A DNA stretch of 60,122 nt from Vulcanimicrobiota bacterium (lineage in GTDB: Bacteria; Vulcanimicrobiota; Vulcanimicrobiia; Eremiobacterales; Eremiobacteraceae), in assembly GCA_013290125.1 (NCBI GenBank), contig JABCYQ010000018.1, positions 1 to 60,122 on the forward strand. Reading direction: 5' to 3'. Within the stretch, counting starts at the first letter, position 1; every line of letters begins with the position of its first letter. A program made the position numbers and the translations under genes. Below are positions 17,537 through 25,138 of this stretch, piece after piece. The notes under the pieces are model-generated. The model had not been told where the DNA came from and did no database searches. It saw only the letters and a list, made by a program, of their open reading frames with translations.

Positions 17537-17580
17537 ATCGTCCTCGCACTAATCCCGTAAGTGCAGAGCCGGAGGACGAT
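17537..17580 (+). promoter_or_regulatory. Hairpin that would hide the ribosome-binding site of the flagellar operon
   Basis: ATCGTCCTC (17537-17545) is complementary to GAGGACGAT (17572-17580). Directly inside, GCACT (17546-17550) pairs with AGTGC (17560-17564), leaving a 7-base bulge on the 3' side. The 3' arm contains GGAGG (17571-17575), the Shine-Dalgarno for the ATG at 17583. The stem could block initiation until opened by heat, a protein or another RNA. Only the pairing is seen; regulation is inferred. Confidence 0.45.
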
Positions 17581-17582
17581 TC

Positions 17583-18251
17583 ATGGAAGCACCCGACAGC
17601 CTCGCGTGCGCGGCCGCAGGAATGCGGTTCCAGCAAGCGCGTCTCGATGCCATCGCGGCGAACCTTTCAAATTCCAACACGCCCGGGTACCGCGCACTTG
17701 ATTCGAGCGGTGAGTTCTCGACCAAGCTCACCGCGGCGCAAACCTCGCAAGGATCGTTACGCCCCACCGGCGTGGCCACGGATCTCGCGCTTTCAGGTCC
17801 GGGCTATTTCGCAGTAGCGGCCCCCGACGGCGTCCGCTACACGCGCGACGGCAGACTTTCGGTAATCGGCGACACGTTGCGCGATCTGGCTGGTAACGCG
17901 CTGCTCGGGTCGCTCGGACCCGCCCGATTTCCACACGGCGCTACGATCGACACCGATGGGCGCATCATTTCCGGCGGACGCGTGATCGATCGGCTGCGAA
18001 TCGTCGACATCGGGCCTGGCGCGACACGCGATGCGGGCGGCTACAGCGCTCCGGCCGGCAACGCGACTATACGCCGCTCCACCTCACAAGTCAGGAGCGG
18101 CTTTCTCGAAGACTCGGGCGTCAATCCGCTTCAAGAGATGACCGCGCTCGTTTCGGCGCAGCGCGCGTTCGAAGCCGACCAAAAGGCCGCGCAGCGCGCC
18201 GACGAGACGCTGCGCCGCGCCGTCACGGACGTACCGGCGGTGCACGCGTGA
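17583..18251 (+). CDS. flgF: Flagellar basal-body rod protein, FlgF-like
   Basis: This is a rod/hook-family protein exported through the flagellar type III system. The 222 residues include the N-terminal family signature MRFQQARLDAIAANLSNSNTPGYRA, the middle GPGYFAV...YTRDGRLSV, and the C-terminal helix EMTALVSAQRAFEADQKAAQRADE. FlgF is favoured over FlgG by its short length and its place before a more FlgG-like gene; the two families are hard to separate by eye. Its stop overlaps the next GTG. Confidence 0.8.
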   Translation: MEAPDSLACAAAGMRFQQARLDAIAANLSNSNTPGYRALDSSGEFSTKLTAAQTSQGSLRPTGVATDLALSGPGYFAVAAPDGVRYTRDGRLSVIGDTLRDLAGNALLGSLGPARFPHGATIDTDGRIISGGRVIDRLRIVDIGPGATRDAGGYSAPAGNATIRRSTSQVRSGFLEDSGVNPLQEMTALVSAQRAFEADQKAAQRADETLRRAVTDVPAVHA

Positions 18252-18982
18252 ACAGAGCTCTCGTCGCCGGCGCCGCAGGCATGGCGGCGCAACAAGCGAT
18301 CATCGATGCGATCTCGGTCAATCTCGCCAACGCGGACACGCCCGGCTATCGCAGCGACCGGCCCGAATTCGCCGCGCTCGTCACGCCGGAGGGCGTGGCG
18401 GTCGGCACCATTGACAACGGCCAAAGAAAGCTCTTCTCCCAAGGCAAGCTTGAGTCCACGAACAACTCCGACGATCTCGCGATCGACGGTGAAGGGTTGT
18501 TCGAGGTGCAGACCCCGGCCGGTCGCGCCGCATTCACGCGCGCGGGCAACTTCACGCCCGACGCAAACGGCCGGCTGCGATTGCCGAACGGCGCCGCGCT
18601 CGCCGGCGTTGTTCTGCCGCGGGGCACGACACAGATCACGGTCGCGGAGGGCGGCGCGGTCCGCTGCCGGGTCGCCGGCAAGTCGGCGGAGGTCATAGCC
18701 GGGCACGTTCGGCTTTGCGCGTTCTCCGACAACACCAAACTTCGCTTCGACGCGGACGGTCTTTTCTATGCCACGCAAGCATCCGGCAAGTGCTTTCGGG
18801 GGACGGCTGGCACCGGCGGCTTCGGAACTGTGAAGCAGCGCTGCCTAGAACGCTCAAACGTCAACGTGATCGGCGCCATGATGGCCGTGCTCGCCGCTCA
18901 ACGTGCATACGAGGCCAGCGCGAAGACGGTGCAAGCCGCAGACGAGCTGTTGCGCCTCGCCAACAACCTCGAGCGCGGCTGA
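18248..18982 (+). CDS. flgG: Flagellar distal rod protein, FlgG-like
   Basis: The product has 244 residues. The N-terminus has MAAQQAIIDAISVNLANADTPGYRS. The D1 part includes LAIDGEGLFEVQT and AFTRAGNFTPDANGRL. The C-terminal helix is NVIGAMMAVLAAQRAYEASAK. FlgG forms the distal rod through the periplasm and outer layers. It is somewhat shorter than usual (about 260) and carries four cysteines between about 138 and 199 (RCR, RLCAF, GKCFR, QRCLE), odd for a rod protein. GTG start overlaps the flgF stop. Confidence 0.82.
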   Translation: MNRALVAGAAGMAAQQAIIDAISVNLANADTPGYRSDRPEFAALVTPEGVAVGTIDNGQRKLFSQGKLESTNNSDDLAIDGEGLFEVQTPAGRAAFTRAGNFTPDANGRLRLPNGAALAGVVLPRGTTQITVAEGGAVRCRVAGKSAEVIAGHVRLCAFSDNTKLRFDADGLFYATQASGKCFRGTAGTGGFGTVKQRCLERSNVNVIGAMMAVLAAQRAYEASAKTVQAADELLRLANNLERG

Positions 18983-18987
18983 CGCGC

Positions 18988-19263
18988 ATGTCGGATCCTC
19001 TCGTTCAAGCGTGCCGCCAATTCGAAGCCACGCTTCTCAAACAATCGCTTCTCGAATCGGGTTTCGGCAAGCAGATTCAGATCGCAGACGATGCGGACGG
19101 CGAGAACGCCGGGTGCGCTAATCCGATCTTGGGTTCGAATTCGTCAGACTCCGACATCTTGCAATCGTTGCATGCAGACGCGATGGCGCAGGCCATCGCA
19201 AATGCCGATCCCTCCGGCTTCAGCCGTTCGCTTGCGACACAATTGGAAAAGGTCAAATCATGA
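18988..19263 (+). CDS. flgJ: Rod-binding protein, FlgJ N-terminal domain only
   Basis: The 91-residue protein carries the rod-cap motif ACRQFEATLLKQSLLES, typical of the FlgJ N-terminal domain (PF10135), with a C-terminal helix SLHADAMAQAIA. The peptidoglycan hydrolase domain of proteobacterial FlgJ is absent, as in many non-proteobacterial phyla. ATG is 5 bases after flgG, and the stop overlaps the sigma factor start (ATGA). Confidence 0.78.
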   Translation: MSDPLVQACRQFEATLLKQSLLESGFGKQIQIADDADGENAGCANPILGSNSSDSDILQSLHADAMAQAIANADPSGFSRSLATQLEKVKS

Positions 19264-20069
19264 ATCCGGTACGGTCACGTCAAGCGCAGTCGGTCACGGC
19301 GTCCTCGCAGATCGGCGCAGATGCGGCGCTTGAAGAACATGCTCTTGCGTACGCAGCGTCGCGCAGTCAGAGCGATCGATCCCTTGCGTGCGAAGCAGCG
19401 CTCCCGATGGTGCGGCGCATCGCATCCGGCGTCTTGCGGCGTCTCCCATCCTACTTCGTCAGCGACGACTTGATCGGTGACGGCTGCGTCGGCTTGCTGC
19501 GCGCGCTCGACTCCTTCGATCCAAGCTACGGCGTTTCGTTCGATGCGTGGGCGAGCCGCATCATCCGCGGCGCCATGTTCAACGGGCTTCGGCGCATGGA
19601 CGCCATCCCCGAACGGACGCGGCGCGATGCTCGGATGCTCGACGCCGCCCGCTGGAGTCTCGCGCAGACGAAAGGCGCAGCGCCGGACGACCACGCGGCA
19701 GCCGCGGGCGCCGGTCTCACCGCAGACAAACTCGGTGCGGTCCAACTCGCATTGCTCCGGGCCACACCGGTATCGCTCGACGCGGCGCTGCCGGGTTCGC
19801 CATGCGGTTCCACGGTCGGAGAACGCGTCGCAGCCACCACCGACGATCCCGCCGATGTGGCCGCGCGCCGCGATATCGAGCGCACGGTTGGCGCTGCGGT
19901 GCGGGCGTTGTCCGCGCGCGAACAGCTCATCATAGCGGCCTGCTACGCCGGCTCCTCAACGTTCCGCGAGGTCGGCGGACGACTCGGCATCAGCAAGCAG
20001 CGGGTCTCGCAGATCCACAGCCGGACGCTTACGGGTCTGCGCACTGTTCTCGCGCAGCACGCCGACTGA
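19260..20069 (+). CDS. fliA: RNA polymerase sigma-28 family factor (FliA)
   Basis: The product is a 269-residue sigma-70 family factor of FliA type, directing late flagellar genes. Region 2 is clear (SDDLIGDGCVGLLRALDSFDPSYGVSFDAWASRIIRGAM), followed by the FliA-like LRRMDAIPERTRRDAR. Region 4 ends the protein (LSAREQLIIAACYAG, GGRLGISKQRVSQIHSR). Its place after rod genes supports the assignment; a general stress (SigB-like) factor is less likely. Confidence 0.87.
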   Translation: MNPVRSRQAQSVTASSQIGADAALEEHALAYAASRSQSDRSLACEAALPMVRRIASGVLRRLPSYFVSDDLIGDGCVGLLRALDSFDPSYGVSFDAWASRIIRGAMFNGLRRMDAIPERTRRDARMLDAARWSLAQTKGAAPDDHAAAAGAGLTADKLGAVQLALLRATPVSLDAALPGSPCGSTVGERVAATTDDPADVAARRDIERTVGAAVRALSAREQLIIAACYAGSSTFREVGGRLGISKQRVSQIHSRTLTGLRTVLAQHAD

Positions 20070-20071
20070 CC

Positions 20072-20344
20072 ATGGGCGGACCTCGCTCGTCAACCGCGCT
20101 CGCTGCTGTCCGCAATCCGGCCGCTCGGGTCGTAGATGGCGTCGATCAAACCACGCAGAGCGGTTCGCCAGAGTCCATCGCAAGTCGGACCGATGCCATC
20201 TCGCTTAGTGCACGCGCGGCTGCTCTGCTACGCGTGGGGTTAGCCGTGCGCGCCTATGTGATGAGCGGCTGGGAACAAATCAGGCGCACGGTCACGTTCG
20301 CAAACGGTCGCACGCTCGTTTTGGAGAATGGGATCTATCGTTGA
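20072..20344 (+). CDS. Small protein after fliA, weakly FlgM-like
   Basis: The 90-residue product starts 2 bases after the fliA stop, so it is probably the last gene of the operon. Residues about 41-52 read TDAISLSARAAAL, similar to the D-x-V-x-L-S-x-x-A block of the anti-sigma factor FlgM. The C-terminus ends NGIYR. The rest does not match FlgM by eye. Position next to its potential partner is the main argument; otherwise unknown. Confidence 0.5.
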   Translation: MGGPRSSTALAAVRNPAARVVDGVDQTTQSGSPESIASRTDAISLSARAAALLRVGLAVRAYVMSGWEQIRRTVTFANGRTLVLENGIYR

Positions 20345-20357
20345 TCCGCAGCCCGAG

Positions 20358-20849
20358 TTAGGCAGTGGCTTTCGTGTCCAGCCCGAAACGCGCGATCTCT
20401 TTATCGAGATCCAATCGTTTGATGGTCGCGCGCGCGTCGCGTTCGCCATCCTTCAATAGATGTTCCGGCACCGGCCACATGATCTCGAACTCCAGGCCAT
20501 CGGGGTCCGAACCGTACAAACTCTTGGTGGACCCGTGGTCCGTCGCGCCGGTCAACTTGCCCGCCGCTTCTAACTTCTCACGGTAGTCGCGAAGGTCGCG
20601 CAGGCTTTCGACCTCCCACGCGATGTGATATAAGCCGACCGTCTCACGCCCCGCGGCCGATTGCGCGGCAGTCTCGCCGACGGAGAAGAACGCGATGTCG
20701 TGGTCGTTTTTCGACCCTGGCGCTTGCATGAAGAGCGCGTCTTCCATGCCGAACGCGTCGCGAAAACCGAGAACGTCTCGATAAAATGAAGCCGTCTTTG
20801 CCGCATCGCGGACGAATAAGACGGCATGGTTCATGCGGACGATTGGCAT
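20358..20849 (-). CDS. VOC superfamily metalloenzyme (glyoxalase/dioxygenase-like)
   Basis: The 163 residues have VOC beta-alpha-beta-beta-beta folds: MNHAVLFVRDAAKTASFYRDVLGF at the start, with His8 as the first metal ligand. GLYHIAWEVESL supplies a second His, and DPDGLEFEIMWP the Glu. This resembles glyoxalase/catechol-2,3-dioxygenase-like proteins of unknown substrate. Its ATG lies at the divIVA stop, so it may be the last gene of the division cluster transcript. Confidence 0.8.
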   Translation of the reverse strand: MPIVRMNHAVLFVRDAAKTASFYRDVLGFRDAFGMEDALFMQAPGSKNDHDIAFFSVGETAAQSAAGRETVGLYHIAWEVESLRDLRDYREKLEAAGKLTGATDHGSTKSLYGSDPDGLEFEIMWPVPEHLLKDGERDARATIKRLDLDKEIARFGLDTKATA

Positions 20850-21322
20850 TATGAGGCGGCTGGTGCCGAGTTCTTTTGGATCTTTGGATCGTCCACCAGC
20901 GCGAGATGTCGTGTAAGGAACGAGCGCAGATCGTGCTTCACGGTCTCGATCTGGTCGCGCATGCGAGCCAGTTCCGATTTCGCATCGTCGATCTGCCGAC
21001 GCACGCCGAGCAGCTCTCCCTCGACCTCCATCTTCGCGCGATCCTTTATGAGATCGGTCTCCTTGTGCGCCGCAGCCTTCACTTCGTCGGCGGTGCGTTG
21101 CGCGAGCACGAGCGTGCTCTGAAGAGTCTCCTCGATAGCTTTGAAGTGGGCGATGCGCTCGCGAAGGTCCGCTACTTCCGTTTCAAGCCTGCCCCGCTCT
21201 TCGATCTCGACCTCGAGCGACGCGACGATCTCATCGAGGAATTGATCGACTTCCTCGCGCGCGTACCCCTGCAGAGCCTTCTTGAATTCGCGGTGCTCGA
21301 TGTCGAGCGGCGTGATCTTCAA
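20849..21322 (-). CDS. divIVA: DivIVA-domain cell pole/division protein
   Basis: The 157-residue protein begins ITPLDIEHREFKKALQGYAREEVDQFLDEI, the DivIVA membrane-curvature-binding domain. A long coiled coil follows (about 30-135, rich in E/R/K heptads). DivIVA marks poles or septa in Gram-positive-type bacteria. The TTG start at 21322 is required because the family motif begins at residue 2-3. It follows sepF, as in the conserved yggS-sepF-divIVA order. Confidence 0.92.
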   Translation of the reverse strand: MKITPLDIEHREFKKALQGYAREEVDQFLDEIVASLEVEIEERGRLETEVADLRERIAHFKAIEETLQSTLVLAQRTADEVKAAAHKETDLIKDRAKMEVEGELLGVRRQIDDAKSELARMRDQIETVKHDLRSFLTRHLALVDDPKIQKNSAPAAS

Positions 21323-21338
21323 GCGACGATCCTTCAGT

Positions 21339-21749
21339 TTAGTAGCCGTCGTACGTGCCCGAGGCGGCGTAGTCGGTGTCCTTGGCGTTGACGTGGACGT
21401 TGTTCGGCACGAACAGGTAGATGCTTTCGGCGAGGCGCTGCATCTTGCCGTCCATGGTGTAGACCACGCCGCTCAAGAAATCGACGACGCGCTGCTGCAG
21501 AGAGCGATCCGCCCCGACGAGATTCACGACCACGTGATGGCGTGCGCGCAGCGAATCAGCGAGTTCCGAGACGTCATCGAAGCGCCGCGGTTGATAGACG
21601 GAGACCACGGTGCGCCGCGACGTCTTCGCGTCGCGCAGCGAGACAACAGCCGGGCGGCCTTCCTCGTCGAGGAGTTCGTCCTCGAAGTCGTCATCCTCGC
21701 CGAGCCCGAAATGGCTCTTGAATTTCGTCCAAACGCCTGCAGTCAGCAT
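21339..21749 (-). CDS. sepF: Cell division protein SepF
   Basis: SepF binds FtsZ and anchors or bundles it at the septum. The 136 residues have a short N-terminal amphipathic segment (WTKFKSHFGL), an acidic linker, and then the SepF domain (RRTVVSVYQPRRFDDVSELADSL, VVVNLVGADRSLQQRVVDFLSGVVYTMDG). SepF plus DivIVA without visible FtsA/ZipA fits a Terrabacteria-type divisome. Confidence 0.93.
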   Translation of the reverse strand: MLTAGVWTKFKSHFGLGEDDDFEDELLDEEGRPAVVSLRDAKTSRRTVVSVYQPRRFDDVSELADSLRARHHVVVNLVGADRSLQQRVVDFLSGVVYTMDGKMQRLAESIYLFVPNNVHVNAKDTDYAASGTYDGY

Positions 21750-21755
21750 CCGTGC

Positions 21756-22517
21756 CTACCCTTCTCCACGCGGAGCGTCTACTCGTTTCGGCGGCCGTGC
21801 GCCGAACAGCGCCGTTCCCAATCTCACCATGGTCGATCCCGCGGCCACCGCTGCTTCAAGATCCGCCGACATGCCCAAAGACAGAATCGCATCTTCGCCG
21901 CACAGCGGGCGGATCGCATCGAATGCGCGCCCTGCGCGTTCGAATGCTGCATGGATCTGCGTCGGATCATCGGGCCCGATCGCCATGATGCCGCGAAGCC
22001 GCAGATGTTCGTAGTGACTCACGTGCGCCGCGAACTCCGCAGCATTTTCGAGTGCGACGCCGGCTCTCTTATCGCCGACCACGTTGATCTGCAGGAGAAC
22101 GTCCAGCCGTTTTGACGCGCCTTGAGCCGCGTGATCGAGCGCGTCTGCTGCTGATCTCTCGTCGAGCGATTGCACGACATCGAATAGTTCGGCGATCCGC
22201 TTTGCTTTGTTGCGCTGCAGACCGCCTATGAAATGGCGGCGCGCTGCAATGTCGGCGTTCGCCGAGAACGCTGCGAACTTCGCGGCGGCCTCCTGCAAGT
22301 AGTTCTCGCCGATGTTGGTCAACCCAGCATTCACGGCCGCTGTCATCGCCTCCGGACCGAATCCCTTGGTCACTGCGAGCACTGCTACCGTTTCTGGTCC
22401 GCGCCCGCATTGTACGCACGCACGTGCGATCCGGTCGCGCACTTTCTGAAGGTTGTCCGCGACCAGCCGCTCGAACGCAGCGTGCTCGGATTCGCTCAAA
22501 CGTTCGATACGTTCCAA
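21756..22517 (-). CDS. yggS: Pyridoxal-phosphate homeostasis protein (YggS/PLPBP)
   Basis: YggS is a single-domain TIM-barrel PLP carrier. About 253 residues are present, with the PLP lysine in VLAVTKGFG, then GENYLQEAAAKF and HFIGGLQRNKAKRI, and the C-terminal LSLGMSADLEAAVAAGSTMVRLGTALFG. The start is uncertain. The frame is open up to 22685, but that part is read through REPIN 3 and the end of tgt. TTG codons at 22517 and 22499 are the plausible starts; the longer one is given. Confidence 0.88.
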   Translation of the reverse strand: MERIERLSESEHAAFERLVADNLQKVRDRIARACVQCGRGPETVAVLAVTKGFGPEAMTAAVNAGLTNIGENYLQEAAAKFAAFSANADIAARRHFIGGLQRNKAKRIAELFDVVQSLDERSAADALDHAAQGASKRLDVLLQINVVGDKRAGVALENAAEFAAHVSHYEHLRLRGIMAIGPDDPTQIHAAFERAGRAFDAIRPLCGEDAILSLGMSADLEAAVAAGSTMVRLGTALFGARPPKRVDAPRGEG

Positions 22518-22563
22518 CCTGCGGTCCAGTAATCCTCGTGTATCTGAAGGTCCGGTCGTTTCT

Positions 22564-22628
22564 GAAGGGCTCGACGCTAGTCGGCCCGCGTTACGTCCGC
22601 TCGGGCCGACTAGCGTCGGCCCCTTCAG
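22564..22628. repeat. REPIN-like element 3, overlapping the 3' end of tgt
   Basis: The left arm (22564-22587) reads GAAGGGCTCGACGCTAGTCG then GCCC. The spacer is GCGTTACGTCCGCTC (22588-22602) and the right arm (22603-22628) ends GTCGGCCCCTTCAG. The tgt stop codon (22591-22593) lies in the spacer and its last codons are the right arm. Confidence 0.9.
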
Positions 22629-23733
22629 AAAATCGAGCCACGCGCTCGGCGCGATAGTCGGCGAAGCGCCCGGCGAGAATGGCATCGCGCGCGCCGGCTG
22701 CGAGACGGATCATGAACGTGATATTGTGCAGACTGAGCAGACGTGCGCCGAGCATCTCCCCTGCACGCATGCAGTGCGCGAGATACGCGCGAGTGAAATC
22801 CGCGCAGGCGGCGCAGCTGCAGTCGGGATCCAAGGGCGTGAAATCGTCGGCGAAGCGGGCGTTGCGGAGATTGAGACGCCCGACGGAAGTAAGTGCGAGT
22901 GCGTGCCGCGCGCAGCGTGTGGGATAGACGCAGTCGAACATATCCACGCCCGCCTCGATTCCGGCGAGCAGATCCTCCGGCGTGCCGACGCCCATCAGGT
23001 AGCGCGGCTTCTCTGCGGGCAGTTCATCGCACGTCGCTCGCGTCATCGCAATGCTCGAGGCGCGCTCCTCACCGAGCCACAACCCGCCGATCGCATAGCC
23101 AGGGAAATCCAACGATACGAGATCACGCCCGTTCGCGCGTCGCACGTCTTCAAACGTCGCGCCTTGCACGATCGCGAAGGTCAGTTGATCGCCGCGCGTC
23201 TTGGCTCGGCGCGCCCGCTCGGCCCAGCCGAGAGTCCGTCGCGCGGCATCGGCGACGCGGTCGCGGTCGGCATCCGGCGGCGCGACGTCGTCGAGGACCA
23301 TCGCGATATCGCTCCCCAACGCTTCTTGCAACGCGACGACCGACTCGGGCGTGAACGTGTGGCGCGTACCGTCGAGGTGCGACGCGAAATGATAGCCGGC
23401 GTCATCGACGCGCGAGAGCTTGCTCAGCGAGAACACCTGGAAGCCGCCGCTGTCCGTCAGAATGGCGCGATCCCACGACATGAATCCGTGCAGCCCGCCG
23501 GCGCGCTCGATGATCTCTGCGCCAGGCCGCAAATAACAGTGATACGCATTGGCCAGGATGATCCGTGCGCCGCTCGTGCGCAGTTCGTCCGGCGCAAGAG
23601 ACTTGACGGCGGCTTGGGTGCCGACCGGCATGAAGACCGGCGTGGGCACGTCGCCGTGGCGCGTGCGCAAGATGCCGGCGCGCGCATCTCCGTCGGTTTT
23701 CTCAAGCGTGAACGCCGAGTGCGAAACCGTCAT
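22591..23733 (-). CDS. tgt: Queuine tRNA-ribosyltransferase
   Basis: Tgt exchanges guanine 34 for the queuosine precursor in GUN-anticodon tRNAs. The 380 residues include FMPVGTQAAVKSL, the catalytic Asp in LTDSGGFQVFSLSKL, AIGGLWLGEE and RYLMGVGTPEDLLAGIEAGVDMFDCVYPTR. The zinc site is CSCAAC plus a later His. The start is ATG 23733, overlapping the rluD stop (ATGA). The last 11 residues (EGADASRPERT) are encoded by REPIN 3. Confidence 0.95.
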   Translation of the reverse strand: MTVSHSAFTLEKTDGDARAGILRTRHGDVPTPVFMPVGTQAAVKSLAPDELRTSGARIILANAYHCYLRPGAEIIERAGGLHGFMSWDRAILTDSGGFQVFSLSKLSRVDDAGYHFASHLDGTRHTFTPESVVALQEALGSDIAMVLDDVAPPDADRDRVADAARRTLGWAERARRAKTRGDQLTFAIVQGATFEDVRRANGRDLVSLDFPGYAIGGLWLGEERASSIAMTRATCDELPAEKPRYLMGVGTPEDLLAGIEAGVDMFDCVYPTRCARHALALTSVGRLNLRNARFADDFTPLDPDCSCAACADFTRAYLAHCMRAGEMLGARLLSLHNITFMIRLAAGARDAILAGRFADYRAERVARFSEGADASRPERT

Positions 23734-24668
23734 CCCGAGCGCTCCGCTCGCAAGCGCAGCACGAGTGCGGCGATATCGGTCGGCCACGGCGACTCGAACG
23801 AGAGCGCCTCGCCGCTGATCGGATGAACAAACCGCAATCGAGCTGCGTGCAGCGCCTGACGCCGCATGCCGAGATCATCGCGGCCGGCGCCGTAGGTGCG
23901 GTCGCCGACGATCGGGTGACCGATCGCCGCGCAATGCACGCGGATCTGATGCGTGCGGCCGGTTTCGAGGCGCAGCTGCAGCAGCGTGACGTCGATCGAA
24001 GATCCCGGTCGCGCGAAGACTTCGGCGACGCGGAAGTGCGTGACCGCCCTCCTGCCTTCGTCGCGCACCGCGAAGCGAGTTCTATCTTCGGGATCGCGGC
24101 CTATCGGCGCGTCGACCGTTCCGCTGACCTGTGCGAACTTGCCCCAGACGAGTGCATCGTATCCGCGTTCTATCTCGCGCCGCGCCATCGCTTCCGACAG
24201 TCCGCGCATGGCGCGTTCGCTCACCGCGACCACGAGCAATCCGCTCGTGTCCTTGTCGAGGCGATGCACTATGCCCGGCCGCAAGACGCCGTTGATCGCC
24301 GGTAGCGGACCTAGCGCGGCGAGCAATGCGTTGACGAGCGTGCCGCGCGCGCTGCCCGGCGCCGGGTGAGTCGCCATGCCGGCGGGCTTGTCGACGACGC
24401 AGATATCGCTGTCTGCATAGACGATCGCGATCGGAATTTTTTCGGGGAGCGCGGCTGGTGCTGTGTCCGGCGGAAGCGTGATGTCCACGCTATCGCCGTC
24501 TGCCAAAATATAGGAAGTCTTCTCGGCGAAACCGTTGACTGTCACGCAGCCATCGCGGATGAGCGCTGCGCTCGCGGTGCGCGATTTGTCGAGATGCCGT
24601 GCGACCGCGAGATCGAGACGGCTGCCGGACTCGTCTGTCGTGGCCGTGAACGCCACGCTTCGGGTCAC
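23730..24668 (-). CDS. rluD: 23S rRNA pseudouridine synthase, RluD type
   Basis: The 312-residue RluA/RluD family enzyme has an N-terminal S4 domain (SRLDLAVARHLDKSRTASAALIRDG). The catalytic domain includes the Asp in VHRLDKDTSGLLVVA, plus LETGRTHQIRVHCAAIGHPIVGD. RluD modifies helix 69 of 23S rRNA. GTG start overlaps the lspA stop (GTGA). The lspA-rluD pair is a common arrangement. Confidence 0.93.
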   Translation of the reverse strand: MTRSVAFTATTDESGSRLDLAVARHLDKSRTASAALIRDGCVTVNGFAEKTSYILADGDSVDITLPPDTAPAALPEKIPIAIVYADSDICVVDKPAGMATHPAPGSARGTLVNALLAALGPLPAINGVLRPGIVHRLDKDTSGLLVVAVSERAMRGLSEAMARREIERGYDALVWGKFAQVSGTVDAPIGRDPEDRTRFAVRDEGRRAVTHFRVAEVFARPGSSIDVTLLQLRLETGRTHQIRVHCAAIGHPIVGDRTYGAGRDDLGMRRQALHAARLRFVHPISGEALSFESPWPTDIAALVLRLRAERSG

Positions 24669-25126
24669 GGCGCCGGCGCGGCCTTCCGCTTGTCATGGAT
24701 CAGCATGCGGATCAGGAGCAGGATGACGCCGACCGATATCGCCGAGTCGGCCACATTGAACACCGGCCACACGCGGAAGTCGATGAAATCGACGACGTAG
24801 CTCAAGCGCATGCGATCGGCGATGTTGCCGATAGCGCCGCCGAGTATCATGCCGAAGGCGATGTGCGTGGTGAAGCCGGCGTTGCCCGTGCTCCGGTACC
24901 AGAGGAAGAAACCGATCAGGACGATCGATGCGAACGTTGCGAGCAGCAGCGGGTGAGAACCGAAGAGCCCGAACGCGCCGTGCGTGTTCTGCACGTATGT
25001 CAGATAGAGGAGGTGCGGTATGACGATGCGGCTCTCGTCCGGCATGAATGTAGTCGAGACGACATGCTTGCTGTACTGGTCGCCTGCGACGATGAGCGCG
25101 GCGACTATGACGAAGACGATCGACAG
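24665..25126 (-). CDS. lspA: Lipoprotein signal peptidase (signal peptidase II)
   Basis: LspA removes the signal peptide from diacylglyceryl-modified prolipoproteins. It has four membrane helices. DQYSKHVVST after helix 1 matches the family DQxxK. The catalytic aspartates are in GNIADRM and FNVADSAISVG. ATG at 25045 would delete helix 1 and the DQxxK motif. The only in-frame start codon upstream, after the ccdA stop, is CTG 25126, with AGAGGG 8 bases before it. This gives 153 residues, the normal length. Confidence 0.88.
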   Translation of the reverse strand: MSIVFVIVAALIVAGDQYSKHVVSTTFMPDESRIVIPHLLYLTYVQNTHGAFGLFGSHPLLLATFASIVLIGFFLWYRSTGNAGFTTHIAFGMILGGAIGNIADRMRLSYVVDFIDFRVWPVFNVADSAISVGVILLLIRMLIHDKRKAAPAP

Positions 25127-25138
25127 TGTCTTAGCCCT

